Shown piece after piece: positions 8,942 to 16,270 of a stretch of DNA of 64,000 nucleotides (position 1 is its first letter; each line of letters opens with the position of its first letter). Both the position numbers and the translations under genes were made by a program. The notes beneath the pieces were generated by a model. That model had not been told where the DNA came from, made no database searches, and saw only the letters and a program-made list of their open reading frames with translations. Source of the stretch: Nocardioides alkalitolerans DSM 16699 (lineage in GTDB: Bacteria > Actinomycetota > Actinomycetes > Propionibacteriales > Nocardioidaceae); the NCBI RefSeq assembly GCF_000426525.1, contig NZ_AUFN01000011.1, positions 372,001-436,000 of the forward strand. The letters run 5' to 3'.

Positions 8942-8980
8942 CGCATGGTTACGGTGTGACGCCGATCACCTAACCATGCG
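8942..8980. promoter_or_regulatory. Inverted repeat upstream of the alcohol dehydrogenase operon
   Basis: Perfect 10-bp arms CGCATGGTTA (8942-8951) and TAACCATGCG (8971-8980) are separated by 19 bp, with a smaller GGTG/CACC pair inside. A palindromic CATGCGCATG (8938-8947) overlaps the left arm. It lies 94-132 bp upstream of the ATG at 8848 in a 249-bp non-coding stretch. Placement fits an operator for an unlinked regulator. A transcript hairpin is also possible. Confidence 0.5.
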
Positions 8981-9022
8981 AAGGGATAGAGGTAAAGGTC
9001 TGGGAGCAGGCGGTTGTCATGA

Positions 9023-9040
9023 CGGCGCCGACAGGCGCCG
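9023..9040 (-). terminator. Hairpin downstream of otsA
   Basis: A 7-bp GC stem (CGGCGCC, loop GACA, GGCGCCG) lies 58 bp past the otsA stop. It is followed on the coding side by no U-run. The sequence between it and otsA is a degenerate run of GGTGGCCGGGG units (about 9051-9092) of no evident function. Confidence 0.45.
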
Positions 9041-9097
9041 CGGCACTTCCGGTGGCCGGGGTGACGGAGGTGGCCGGGGTGGCCGGGGTGGCTCGGG

Positions 9098-10537
9098 TCA
9101 GCTGCGGCGTGCGGGCCGCACGGACTTGCCATGGTCGGGCCGGGTGGCGGCCAGCTCGTCGAGGAAGCGGGCGGCCCAGTGGGCGACGTCCTTCTCGATG
9201 ACCGTCTTGCGCATCGCCTTCATGCGGCGCGCGATGTCCTTCGGGTCGGCCTCGTAGGCCTGCAGCAGCGCCTGCTTCATGCCGTTGATGTCGTACGGGT
9301 TGACGAGCCACGCCTGGCGCAGCTCCTCGGCCGCGCCGGCGAACTCGGAGAGCACGAGGGCGCCGTCGCCCTCGTAGCGGCAGGCGACGTACTCCTTCGC
9401 CACGAGGTTCATGCCGTCGCGGTACGGCGTGACGACCATGACGTCGGCCGCCTTGTAGAGCGCCGCCATCTCCTCGCGCGGGTAGGAGGAGTGCAGGTAC
9501 GAGATCGCGGGGCGGCCGATGCGGCCGAGGTCGCCGTTGATGCGTCCGACGAGCCGGTCGATGTCGTCGCGCAGGATCCGGTACTGCTCCACGCGCTCGC
9601 GCGACGGGGTGGCCACCTGCACGAAGACGGCGTCCTCGACGTCGAACTGGCCGTCGCGGATGAGCTCCGAGAACGCGCGCAGCCGGGCGTGGATGCCCTT
9701 CGTGTAGTCGAGCCGGTCGATGCCGAGGAAGATCTTGGCCGGGTTGCCGAGGGCCTCGCGGATCGCCTTCGCGCGACGGTCGACGGCCTCGGTGCGGGCG
9801 AGGTCCTCGAAGTTCTTCGCGTCGATGCTGATCGGGAAGGCGGCGGCCTTCACCGTGCGACCGTCGGGCAGGTAGACGGTGTCGCGGTGCGTCTTGTGGC
9901 CGACGCGCTGACGCACGAGCCGGATGAAGTTCTGCGCGGCACCCGGCAGCTGGAAGCCGACGAGGTCGGCGCCGAGGAGGCCCTCGAGCACCTGGCGGCG
10001 CCACGGCAGCTGCTGGAACAGCTCGGCGGGCGGGAACGGGATGTGGAGGTAGAAGCCGATGCGCAGGTCGGGCCGCAGCTCGCGCAGCATCTGCGGCACC
10101 AGCTGCATCTGGTAGTCCTGGATCCAGACCGTGGCGTTCTCGGACGCGACCTCGGCGGCCTTGCGGGCGAACCGCTCGTTGACGCGCACGTAGGAGTCGA
10201 ACCACTCGCGGTGGAACTCCGGCTTCGCGACCACGTCGTGGTAGAGCGGCCAGAGCGTGCCGTTGGAGAAGCCCTCGTAGAACTCCTCGATCTCGTCGGG
10301 CGACAGCGCCACCGGCACCAGCTGCAGGCCGTCGTCGACGAACGGCTCCAGCTCGCCGTCGTCGCCGCCCGGCCACCCGATCCAGGCGCCGTCGTTGGCG
10401 CGCATCACCGGCTCGAGCGCGCTGACGAGACCACCGGGGGAGCGCCGCCACCCCAGGGTGCCGTCGGGGTTCGTCATCCGGTCGACGGGGAGCCGGTTGG
10501 CGACGATGACCAGGTCTGCCGTGCCGATGCGTGCCAC
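9098..10537 (-). CDS. otsA: Trehalose-6-phosphate synthase
   Basis: A 479-residue GT20 glycosyltransferase that joins UDP- or GDP-glucose to glucose 6-phosphate; OtsB at 13774 then removes the phosphate. N-terminal VIVANRLPVDR, RRSPGGLVSAL and the WIQDYQMQLVPQMLRELRPD region bind the acceptor. IDRLDYTKGI and PYRDGMNLVAKEYVAC form the nucleotide-sugar site. Length is normal. The GTG at 10537 has a TAGGGT -10 box (10544-10549) six bases away, indicating a leaderless transcript. It is divergent from a two-component system across a 100-bp gap that holds a 22-bp palindrome. Confidence 0.96.
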   Translation of the reverse strand: MARIGTADLVIVANRLPVDRMTNPDGTLGWRRSPGGLVSALEPVMRANDGAWIGWPGGDDGELEPFVDDGLQLVPVALSPDEIEEFYEGFSNGTLWPLYHDVVAKPEFHREWFDSYVRVNERFARKAAEVASENATVWIQDYQMQLVPQMLRELRPDLRIGFYLHIPFPPAELFQQLPWRRQVLEGLLGADLVGFQLPGAAQNFIRLVRQRVGHKTHRDTVYLPDGRTVKAAAFPISIDAKNFEDLARTEAVDRRAKAIREALGNPAKIFLGIDRLDYTKGIHARLRAFSELIRDGQFDVEDAVFVQVATPSRERVEQYRILRDDIDRLVGRINGDLGRIGRPAISYLHSSYPREEMAALYKAADVMVVTPYRDGMNLVAKEYVACRYEGDGALVLSEFAGAAEELRQAWLVNPYDINGMKQALLQAYEADPKDIARRMKAMRKTVIEKDVAHWAARFLDELAATRPDHGKSVRPARRS

Positions 10538-10543
10538 GGGGTC

Positions 10544-10630
10544 ACCCTAGTCCGGATCGGGTGTCGGGCCAGCCCGACACCACGTCGGGTGGCTGGCCGG
10601 ATCGATCGGCCCGCCGGGCGTGCCTAGCGT
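10544..10630. promoter_or_regulatory. Divergent otsA / histidine kinase promoter region with palindrome
   Basis: Two TANNNT -10 boxes face outward: TAGGGT read on the minus strand (10544-10549) for otsA and TAGCGT (10625-10630) for the kinase. Both are 6-7 nt from their start codons. Between them is a perfect inverted repeat with 10-bp arms at 10560-10569 (GGTGTCGGGC) and 10572-10581, separated by two bases. This is a good candidate operator controlling both genes, possibly for the adjacent response regulator. Confidence 0.55.
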
Positions 10631-10637
10631 CCTCGAC

Positions 10638-12059
10638 ATGACCGAGACTCTGCACATGCCGCCCGTGCCCGACCTCTCCGACGGGCCCCCGGGTGGGCCC
10701 GCCGACGGTCGTGCCGACGGGTCGTCGGCGCCGCGTCGGACCTCGTGGCTGCGCCGCCTCGGCGACGACACGACGTACGCGCTGACCGCGATGCCGATCG
10801 GTCTGGTCGCCTTCGTCCTCGTGCTGGTGGGCACCGTGGCCGGCGTCTCGCTGGCGTGGCTGGCGATCGGGTTGCCGGTGCTGGCGGCCACGGTGCTGAC
10901 GGCGCGGGGCTTCGCGCACCTCGAGCGGCTGCGGCTGCGCTCGCTGCAGGGGCGGGTGGCGGCGCACCCCGAGTACGCGACGGCGCCCCCCGGGGCCGGC
11001 TGGTGGCGCCGGGTGCTCACCCCGCTCCGCGATCCGCAGTCCTGGCTCGACGTGCTCTGGTCGGTCGTCGGCTTCGCCACCGGTCTGACCGCCGCCGTCG
11101 TCACGTTCTGCTGGTACGCGCTGGTGCTCGGCGGCGCGACGTACTGGTTCTGGCAGCGGTGGCTGCCCGAGAGCCCGGACAACGTGACCCTGGCGTCGCT
11201 GGTCGGCCTCGGCGAGGGCCGCCAGCCGGAGATCTGGCTGAACACGTTCCTCGGGCTCGTCGCGCTGCTGACGCTGCCCCTCGTGGTGCGCCTGATGGCC
11301 CTGCTGCACGGCGGCCTCGCCACGGTGCTGCTCTGCAGCCGCGCCGATCTCCAGGGGCAGGTGCGGCGCGAGGTCGGCGGCCGCAGCGCCGCCCGCGAGG
11401 CGGAGGCCGGGTCGATGCGCAGGCTCGAGCGGGACCTCCACGACGGGCCCCAGCAGCGGATGGTGCGGGTCGCGATGGACCTCGGTCGGGCGCGGCACGC
11501 CGACGACCCGGCCGTCGCGCAGGCGGCGCTGGACGCGGCGTACGAGCAGACCCGCACCGCCATCGAGGAGCTGCGGGCGCTCTCGCGAGGGATCGCCCCG
11601 CCCCTGCTCGTCGACCGCGGGCTGGCGGCGGCCGTCGAGGAGCTCGTGACCCGCAGCGCCGAGGACGTGCACCTCGCCGTCGACCTGCCGGCGGGCCTCG
11701 GGAGCCACACCGAGGCCGCGGCCTACTTCGTGGTCGCCGAGGCGCTCACGAACGTGGCCAAGCACAGCGGCGCGACCCGGGTCGACGTGGTGGTCGGCGT
11801 CGACCCGCTCGACCCGGCCCTGCTGCTCGTGGAGGTGCGTGACGACGGGGTCGGCGGCGCCCACACGGCGAAGGGCAGCGGCCTGGCGGGGCTGGTCCAG
11901 CGTGTGCGCGGCCTGGACGGCATGCTGGACCTCGACTCGCCGGCCGGCGGGCCGACCGTGCTCCGGGCGCTCCTGCCGCTCGACGCGGGCGCTGCGACCG
12001 ACGCGCGGCGCGACCCGGACGCAGGGGGAGGCGCTCGTGCGCGTGGTGCTCGCCGATGA
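10638..12059 (+). CDS. Sensor histidine kinase (NarL-type partner)
   Basis: A 473-residue membrane kinase. The N-terminal 40 residues are Pro/Gly-rich and cytoplasmic. Four or so hydrophobic segments follow between about residues 50 and 235, arranged as in the putative-sensor domain of actinobacterial kinases. The HisKA_3 box RDLHDGPQQRM puts the phospho-His at 268. The ATPase N box is EALTNVAKHSGA and the G box is DDGVGG. ATG at 10638 fits a TAGCGT -10 box seven bases upstream; a GTG 18 nt earlier is less likely. The 3' end overlaps the response regulator by 23 nt. Signal unknown. Confidence 0.92.
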   Translation: MTETLHMPPVPDLSDGPPGGPADGRADGSSAPRRTSWLRRLGDDTTYALTAMPIGLVAFVLVLVGTVAGVSLAWLAIGLPVLAATVLTARGFAHLERLRLRSLQGRVAAHPEYATAPPGAGWWRRVLTPLRDPQSWLDVLWSVVGFATGLTAAVVTFCWYALVLGGATYWFWQRWLPESPDNVTLASLVGLGEGRQPEIWLNTFLGLVALLTLPLVVRLMALLHGGLATVLLCSRADLQGQVRREVGGRSAAREAEAGSMRRLERDLHDGPQQRMVRVAMDLGRARHADDPAVAQAALDAAYEQTRTAIEELRALSRGIAPPLLVDRGLAAAVEELVTRSAEDVHLAVDLPAGLGSHTEAAAYFVVAEALTNVAKHSGATRVDVVVGVDPLDPALLLVEVRDDGVGGAHTAKGSGLAGLVQRVRGLDGMLDLDSPAGGPTVLRALLPLDAGAATDARRDPDAGGGARARGARR

Positions 12060-12702
12060 CTCGCTGCTGCTGCGGGAGGGCCTCGGCCTGATCCTCGCCG
12101 ACGCGGGCCACGAGGTGGTCGCCGCGGTCGGGGACGGCCCGGCGTTCGTCGAGGCGGCGCTGGCCCACCGCCCGGACGTGAGCTGCGTCGACGTCCGGAT
12201 GCCCCCGTCGCACACCGACGAGGGCCTGCGGGCCGCGGTCGAGGTGCGCCGGCTGCTGCCGGGCGCCCCGGTCCTGGTGCTCAGCCAGTACGTCGAGGTG
12301 TCCTACGCCGCCGAGCTGCTCGCGGGGGCGGGTGCGGGTGGCGAGGTCGGCGGGGTGGGCTACCTGCTCAAGGACCGGGTGAGCGAGCTCGCGACCTTCC
12401 TGGACGCGCTCACCTCGGTCGCGCAGGGCGGCACGGCGCTCGACCCCCAGGTGGTGGCCCAGCTGATGCGGCGGCGACGTGACCCGCTCGCCGGGCTGAC
12501 GCCGCGCGAGCTCGAGGTCCTGGCGGCGATGGCCGAGGGACTCTCGAACGCGGCCGTGGCCCGACGGCTCGTGGTGACGGAGGGAGCGGTCGAGAAGCAC
12601 ACGCAGCGGATCTTCGCGAAGCTCGACCTGCACGCCGACACCTCGACCCACCGGCGGGTGCAGGCCGTGCTCGCGTTCCTCCAGGCGGCGCCGGGACGCT
12701 GA
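12037..12702 (+). CDS. LuxR/NarL-family response regulator
   Basis: A 221-residue two-domain regulator. The receiver has VVLADDS at the start, the phospho-acceptor Asp52 in VDVRMPP and the conserved Lys in YLLKDR. The C-terminal LuxR helix-turn-helix is LTPRELEVLAAMAEGLSN, then VTEGAVEKHTQRIFAKL. GTG at 12037 has a strong GGGGGAGG site five bases upstream and lies inside the kinase gene, so the pair is coupled. The receiver carries a Gly/Ala-rich insertion (AGAGAGGEVGG) before the Lys strand. Targets are unknown; the palindrome at 10560-10581 is a candidate. Confidence 0.93.
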   Translation: MRVVLADDSLLLREGLGLILADAGHEVVAAVGDGPAFVEAALAHRPDVSCVDVRMPPSHTDEGLRAAVEVRRLLPGAPVLVLSQYVEVSYAAELLAGAGAGGEVGGVGYLLKDRVSELATFLDALTSVAQGGTALDPQVVAQLMRRRRDPLAGLTPRELEVLAAMAEGLSNAAVARRLVVTEGAVEKHTQRIFAKLDLHADTSTHRRVQAVLAFLQAAPGR

Positions 12703-12736
12703 CCCGCGGGTCGCCGCGCCACGCCGCCCGATGCGA

Positions 12737-12766
12737 ATGACACCGTTGTGGTTCGTCGCCTACCAT
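12737..12766 (+). promoter_or_regulatory. Promoter for the DUF3263/LytR_C genes
   Basis: ATGACA (12737-12742), an 18-bp spacer and TACCAT (12761-12766) resemble a housekeeping-sigma promoter. Transcription would start near 12773, giving a leader of about 60 nt ahead of the ATG at 12833. That gene, unlike many neighbours, has a strong Shine-Dalgarno sequence. Confidence 0.5.
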
Positions 12767-12832
12767 GACGGGTGGCCATGGCCGCAGCTCACCGCTCGAC
12801 CTGCCGCCCGTACCCTCAGGAGGAGCCAGTTC

Positions 12833-13135
12833 ATGGACGCCGCGAACGCCGTCTCCCCGGAGACGCGGACCACCCCGGAGATCGACGACTTGTCTGACCG
12901 TGACCACGACATCCTCGAGTTCGAGCGCCAGTGGTGGAAGTACGCGGGGGCCAAGGAGCAGGCGGTCCGCGAGAAGTTCGACATGTCGTCGACGCGCTAC
13001 TACCAGGTGCTGAACGCGCTGATCGACAAGCCGGAGGCGCTCGCCGCCGACCCGCTGCTGGTCCGTCGCCTGCGCCGCCTGCGGGCCGCCCGCCAGCGCC
13101 AGCGCTCCGCCCGTCGCCTCGGCTTCGACGTCTGA
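12833..13135 (+). CDS. DUF3263 domain protein
   Basis: A 100-residue acidic-then-basic protein. Residues 20-75 form the conserved DUF3263 helix bundle: LSDRDHDILEFERQWWKYAGAKEQ, then FDMSSTRYYQVLN, which looks like a helix-turn-helix. The tail is Arg-rich (LRRLRAARQRQRSARRLG). The start is fixed by AGGAGGAG seven bases before the ATG. The family is widespread in actinobacteria and usually next to a LytR C-terminal-domain protein, as here (8-nt gap). Function unknown; DNA binding is plausible from the fold and basic tail. Confidence 0.88.
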   Translation: MDAANAVSPETRTTPEIDDLSDRDHDILEFERQWWKYAGAKEQAVREKFDMSSTRYYQVLNALIDKPEALAADPLLVRRLRRLRAARQRQRSARRLGFDV

Positions 13136-13143
13136 GCCGGCCG

Positions 13144-13650
13144 ATGAGCTCCCGTTCCCGTGACCAGCGCGGCGTGGCCTACCCGGCCCCCCTGGTCATC
13201 CTCACCGTCATCGCCGTCGCCATGGCGGGTCTCGCCTACCTCGTGACCGCCGGCGGCGGCGCGGACGACGAGATCGTCACGGCGGCCCAGCCGGCCGCCA
13301 CCGAGTTGGCCACGCCCGAGCCCACGGTCACGGCCGAGCCCGAGCAGCCGGCCGAGCCGGAGGAGCCGGCGATCGACCGTGCCCAGGTCTTCGTCGAGGT
13401 CTACAACAACTCCGGCATCGCGGGTCTCGCGGGGCGTACGGCGGACGCGGCCTCCGGTGTCGGCTGGCAGGTCGCGGGGTCCGACAACTGGGTCGGCACC
13501 ATCCCCTCGACGACCGTCTACTATCCCGAGCGCCTCGAGCGCGAGGCCCAGCTGCTGGCCGCCGACCTGGGGATCGAGCGCCTCATGCCGGCGGTCGACC
13601 CCATGCGCGGCGACCGCCTGACGATCATCCTGACCTCCGACTTCGCCTGA
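13144..13650 (+). CDS. LytR C-terminal domain protein, membrane-anchored
   Basis: A 168-residue protein with one N-terminal membrane segment (about residues 14-35), a Pro/Glu-rich linker to residue 75, then a LytR_C domain: VFVEVYNNSGIAGLAGRTAD, then VGTIPSTTVYYPERLEREAQLLAADLG. This domain is found outside the membrane, often on LytR-CpsA-Psr cell-wall ligases, but here it stands alone without the catalytic LCP domain. It follows the DUF3263 gene by 8 nt, the usual pairing. A cell-envelope role is inferred. Confidence 0.87.
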   Translation: MSSRSRDQRGVAYPAPLVILTVIAVAMAGLAYLVTAGGGADDEIVTAAQPAATELATPEPTVTAEPEQPAEPEEPAIDRAQVFVEVYNNSGIAGLAGRTADAASGVGWQVAGSDNWVGTIPSTTVYYPERLEREAQLLAADLGIERLMPAVDPMRGDRLTIILTSDFA

Positions 13651-13773
13651 GACGTCGGTCACCCGTCCGACCCTTGCCACGGCCGCTGACCAGCGCCGAC
13701 GGGGTGGGATCCGGTACGACCGGCTCCCTCGTCCACGCACGCGCCGGGGCGGTTTCGTGGTCCACTGTCCGTC

Positions 13774-14619
13774 ATGGAGTTCTCCTCCCCGGCCGCTGAG
13801 CAGCGGTACGCCGCGGTCGTGCGCGCCGCCTCCCGAGCCGTCGTGGCCTGTGACTTCGACGGCACGCTGTCGCCGATCGTGGACGACCCCAGCACGGCCC
13901 ACATCCACGACGACGCACCCGAGGTCCTCGTCGAGCTCTCCCGCCACGTGCGCGCCGTCGCCGTGGTGACCGGTCGACCGGCCCGTCAGGTGCTGGCCCT
14001 CGGTGGCCTCGACGAGGTCGGCGAGGCCGTGCACGACGCCGGCAGCGACCTCTACGTCTTCGGCCAGTACGGCAACGAGCGCTGGGACACCCAGGACCGC
14101 CGCGTCCGGTCGCCGCGCCCGCCCCACGGTCTCTCCTCCTTCCTCCTCGGTCTGCCCAAGGTGCTGCGCACGGCGCACGCCGAGGGTGCGTACGTCGAGG
14201 AGAAGGGGCTGGCCATCGCCGTCCACACTCGCCGCCTCCCCGACGCCGAGGCCGCGTTCGAGCGCCTCATGCCGCTCGTCTCCGAGCTCGCCGCCGCCCA
14301 CGACCTCGGCGTCGAGCCGGGCCGCAGCGTGATCGAGGTGCGCTCGCCCGGGATGCACAAGGGCGAGGCCGTGCGGACCCTCGTGAAGGAGACCGACGCG
14401 GGGGCCTTCATCTTCGCCGGCGACGACCTCGGTGACGTCGAGGCGTTCAAGGCCGTCGACGACCTGCGCAGCCAGGGGCTGCCGACGCTCCTCGTCTGCT
14501 CCGCCTCGGAGGAGGTCAGTGCGCTCGTCGACCTCGCCGACGTCATCGTCGAGGGGCCCGAGGGCGTGCTCGACCTGCTGCGGACGTTCACGGCCGACGC
14601 CACCTCCCTGCGCCTCTGA
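13774..14619 (+). CDS. otsB: Trehalose-6-phosphate phosphatase
   Basis: A 281-residue HAD-superfamily phosphatase that finishes the OtsA pathway. HAD motif 1 is VACDFDGTLSPI with both catalytic aspartates (about residues 27 and 29). Motif 2 is VVTGRP and motif 4 is FAGDDLGDVEAF. The cap region has RSVIEVRSPGMHKGEAV, usual for trehalose phosphatases. It lies 3.2 kb from otsA on the opposite strand, separated by the two-component and DUF3263/LytR_C genes, so the two enzymes are not one transcript. Confidence 0.95.
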   Translation: MEFSSPAAEQRYAAVVRAASRAVVACDFDGTLSPIVDDPSTAHIHDDAPEVLVELSRHVRAVAVVTGRPARQVLALGGLDEVGEAVHDAGSDLYVFGQYGNERWDTQDRRVRSPRPPHGLSSFLLGLPKVLRTAHAEGAYVEEKGLAIAVHTRRLPDAEAAFERLMPLVSELAAAHDLGVEPGRSVIEVRSPGMHKGEAVRTLVKETDAGAFIFAGDDLGDVEAFKAVDDLRSQGLPTLLVCSASEEVSALVDLADVIVEGPEGVLDLLRTFTADATSLRL

Positions 14620-14741
14620 CGCTCCGCGTCGCCCGCGCCGTCCATCCCCGTCGCGGGGACCCTCGAGCGACGTCGTCTCACGATGTGGCTGACCGTCTCG
14701 CATGACGGGATGGCCGTTAGGCCTCCCCGTCGACGCGCCCC

Positions 14742-14747
14742 TACGCT
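14742..14747 (+). promoter_or_regulatory. -10 element for the thrC riboswitch transcript
   Basis: TACGCT lies seven bases before GACGGCTCATC, where the riboswitch begins, so transcription would start near 14754. No convincing -35 hexamer was found; TTAGGC at 14717 is 19 bp away. A short hairpin, TCCCCG-TCG-CGGGGA (14645-14659), between the otsB stop and this promoter may end otsB transcription. Confidence 0.5.
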
Positions 14748-14755
14748 GGCGACGG

Positions 14756-14889
14756 CTCATCGAGAGGGACTGAGGGAACGGCCCAGTGAAGTCCCGGCAA
14801 CCGCCACGACCCCGTCGACACTCCAGTTGACGGACGTGGAAACGGTGCTAATTCCGGCCCGGGGCGAGGTACGTCGTGGGGAAGATGAG
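14756..14889 (+). promoter_or_regulatory. SAM-I (S-box) riboswitch controlling thrC
   Basis: The S-box core is clear. P1 5' strand CTCATC (14756-14761) is followed by GAGAGGG, then GGCCC and TGAAG with CCCGGCAACC (about 14780-14803). GGTGCTAATTCC is near 14844-14855, and the P1 3' strand GATGAG is at 14884-14889. These are the hallmark conserved stretches of the SAM-I aptamer. The Shine-Dalgarno AAGGAGG starts at 14890, directly after P1, so control is most likely at translation. CTCAT recurs at 14898-14902, spanning the start codon, and can pair with ATGAG of P1 instead (see findings). Confidence 0.95.
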
Positions 14890-14900
14890 AAGGAGGACTC

Positions 14901-16202
14901 ATGAGCGCGTCCATCGTCGAGAACCCCGACACCCTCGCTGCGGCCCCGGCCGACCCGAAGAAGCCGCTGCGTGACGGCGCCTTCGGCAACGCCACGGCCC
15001 TCGCCTGCCGCGAGTGCGGCCACGAGGTCGAGCTCGGTCCCTTCTACGCCTGTCCGGAGTGCTTCGGCCCCCTCGAGGTCGCCTACGACTTCCCGGCCGT
15101 CACCCGCGAGCAGATCGCCGCCGGCCCCGCCAACATCTGGCGCTACAAGGCGCTCCTGCCGGTGCCGGACGACATCGAGCAGAGCCCCAACATGGAGCCC
15201 GGCTTCACCCGCCTCCTCGAGGCGAGGAACCTCGCCGCGACCCTGGGCCTCGAGAAGCTGTGGGTGAAGGACGACTCCACGAACCCCACCAACTCCTTCA
15301 AGGACCGCGTCGTCGCGTGCGCGCTGAGCGCCGCCCGTGAGCTCGACGCCAAGGTCTTCGCGTGCCCGTCGACGGGCAACCTCGCCAACGCCGTCGCCGC
15401 CGCCGGTGCCCGCGCCGGCATCAAGACCGTCGTCTTCATCCCGAGCAACCTCGAGAAGCCGAAGCAGATCAACTCGGCCGTCTACACCGACTCGCTCGTC
15501 GCCGTCGAGGGCAACTACGACGACGTCAACAAGCTGGCCTCCGAGATCGCGGGGGAGGAGGACGGGTGGGCGTTCGTCAACGTCAACGTCCGTCCCTTCT
15601 ACGCCGAGGGCTCGAAGACGCTGGGCTACGAGATCGCCGAGCAGCTCGGCTGGCGCCTGCCCGACCAGGTCGTCATCCCGGTCGCCTCGGGCTCGCAGCT
15701 CACGAAGGTCGACAAGGCCTTCCAGGAGCTGGTGAAGCTGGGCCTCGTGGAGGACAAGCCGTACAAGATCTTCGGCGCCCAGGCCACCGGCTGCTCGCCC
15801 GTCTCCGCGGCGTTCAAGGACGGCAAGAAGGTCGTCCGCCCGGTCAAGCCCGACACGATCGCGAAGTCGCTCGCCATCGGCAACCCAGCCGACGGGCCGT
15901 ACGTGCTCGACGTGTGCCGTCGTACCGGGGGCGTCGTCGAGGACATCAGCGACGACGAGGTCCGCGAGGCCATCGTGCTGCTGGCCCGCACCGAGGGCAT
16001 CTTCACCGAGACCGCCGGCGGCACCACGGTGGGTGTGCTGAAGAAGCTGGTCGAGACCGGTCAGCTCGACCCGACCGCCGAGACCGTCGTCATCAACACC
16101 GGCCACGGCCTCAAGACGCTCGACGCCGTCGCCGACCAGGTCGGCCCCGTCGCCACGATCGCGCCGTCGTACGCCGCCTTCGCGGCCACCGGCATCGCCT
16201 GA
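14901..16202 (+). CDS. thrC: Threonine synthase
   Basis: A 433-residue PLP enzyme converting O-phosphohomoserine to threonine. An N-terminal zinc-finger-like CRECGHEVELGPFYACPECFG segment of about 20 residues is typical of one threonine synthase class. The PLP lysine is Lys134 in PTNSFKDR. The Gly-rich phosphate loop is in IPVASGSQ. The enzyme takes O-phosphohomoserine, whose parent homoserine also feeds methionine and hence SAM, so a SAM riboswitch here links the two branches. Start ATG has AAGGAGG five bases upstream. The stop codon lies in the first of three 14-bp tandem repeats. Confidence 0.95.
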   Translation: MSASIVENPDTLAAAPADPKKPLRDGAFGNATALACRECGHEVELGPFYACPECFGPLEVAYDFPAVTREQIAAGPANIWRYKALLPVPDDIEQSPNMEPGFTRLLEARNLAATLGLEKLWVKDDSTNPTNSFKDRVVACALSAARELDAKVFACPSTGNLANAVAAAGARAGIKTVVFIPSNLEKPKQINSAVYTDSLVAVEGNYDDVNKLASEIAGEEDGWAFVNVNVRPFYAEGSKTLGYEIAEQLGWRLPDQVVIPVASGSQLTKVDKAFQELVKLGLVEDKPYKIFGAQATGCSPVSAAFKDGKKVVRPVKPDTIAKSLAIGNPADGPYVLDVCRRTGGVVEDISDDEVREAIVLLARTEGIFTETAGGTTVGVLKKLVETGQLDPTAETVVINTGHGLKTLDAVADQVGPVATIAPSYAAFAATGIA

Positions 16203-16230
16203 CCGGCATCGCCTGACCGGCATCGCCTGA
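16189..16230 (+). repeat. Three tandem 14-bp repeats over the thrC stop codon
   Basis: CCGGCATCGCCTGA is repeated perfectly three times (16189-16202, 16203-16216, 16217-16230). The first copy encodes the last residues of ThrC and its TGA. As 14 is not a multiple of three, the three TGA triplets fall in all three forward frames. Confidence 0.97.
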
Positions 16231-16270
16231 CCGGCCCGCCCCGCCCGCACGAACCGAGGAGCCCCCGCAC

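Noticed and set aside
9051..9092. Regulatory repeat after otsA (GGTGGCCGGGG units)
   Set aside because: The units are irregular in length and lie downstream of the gene; this looks like simple GC-rich slippage.
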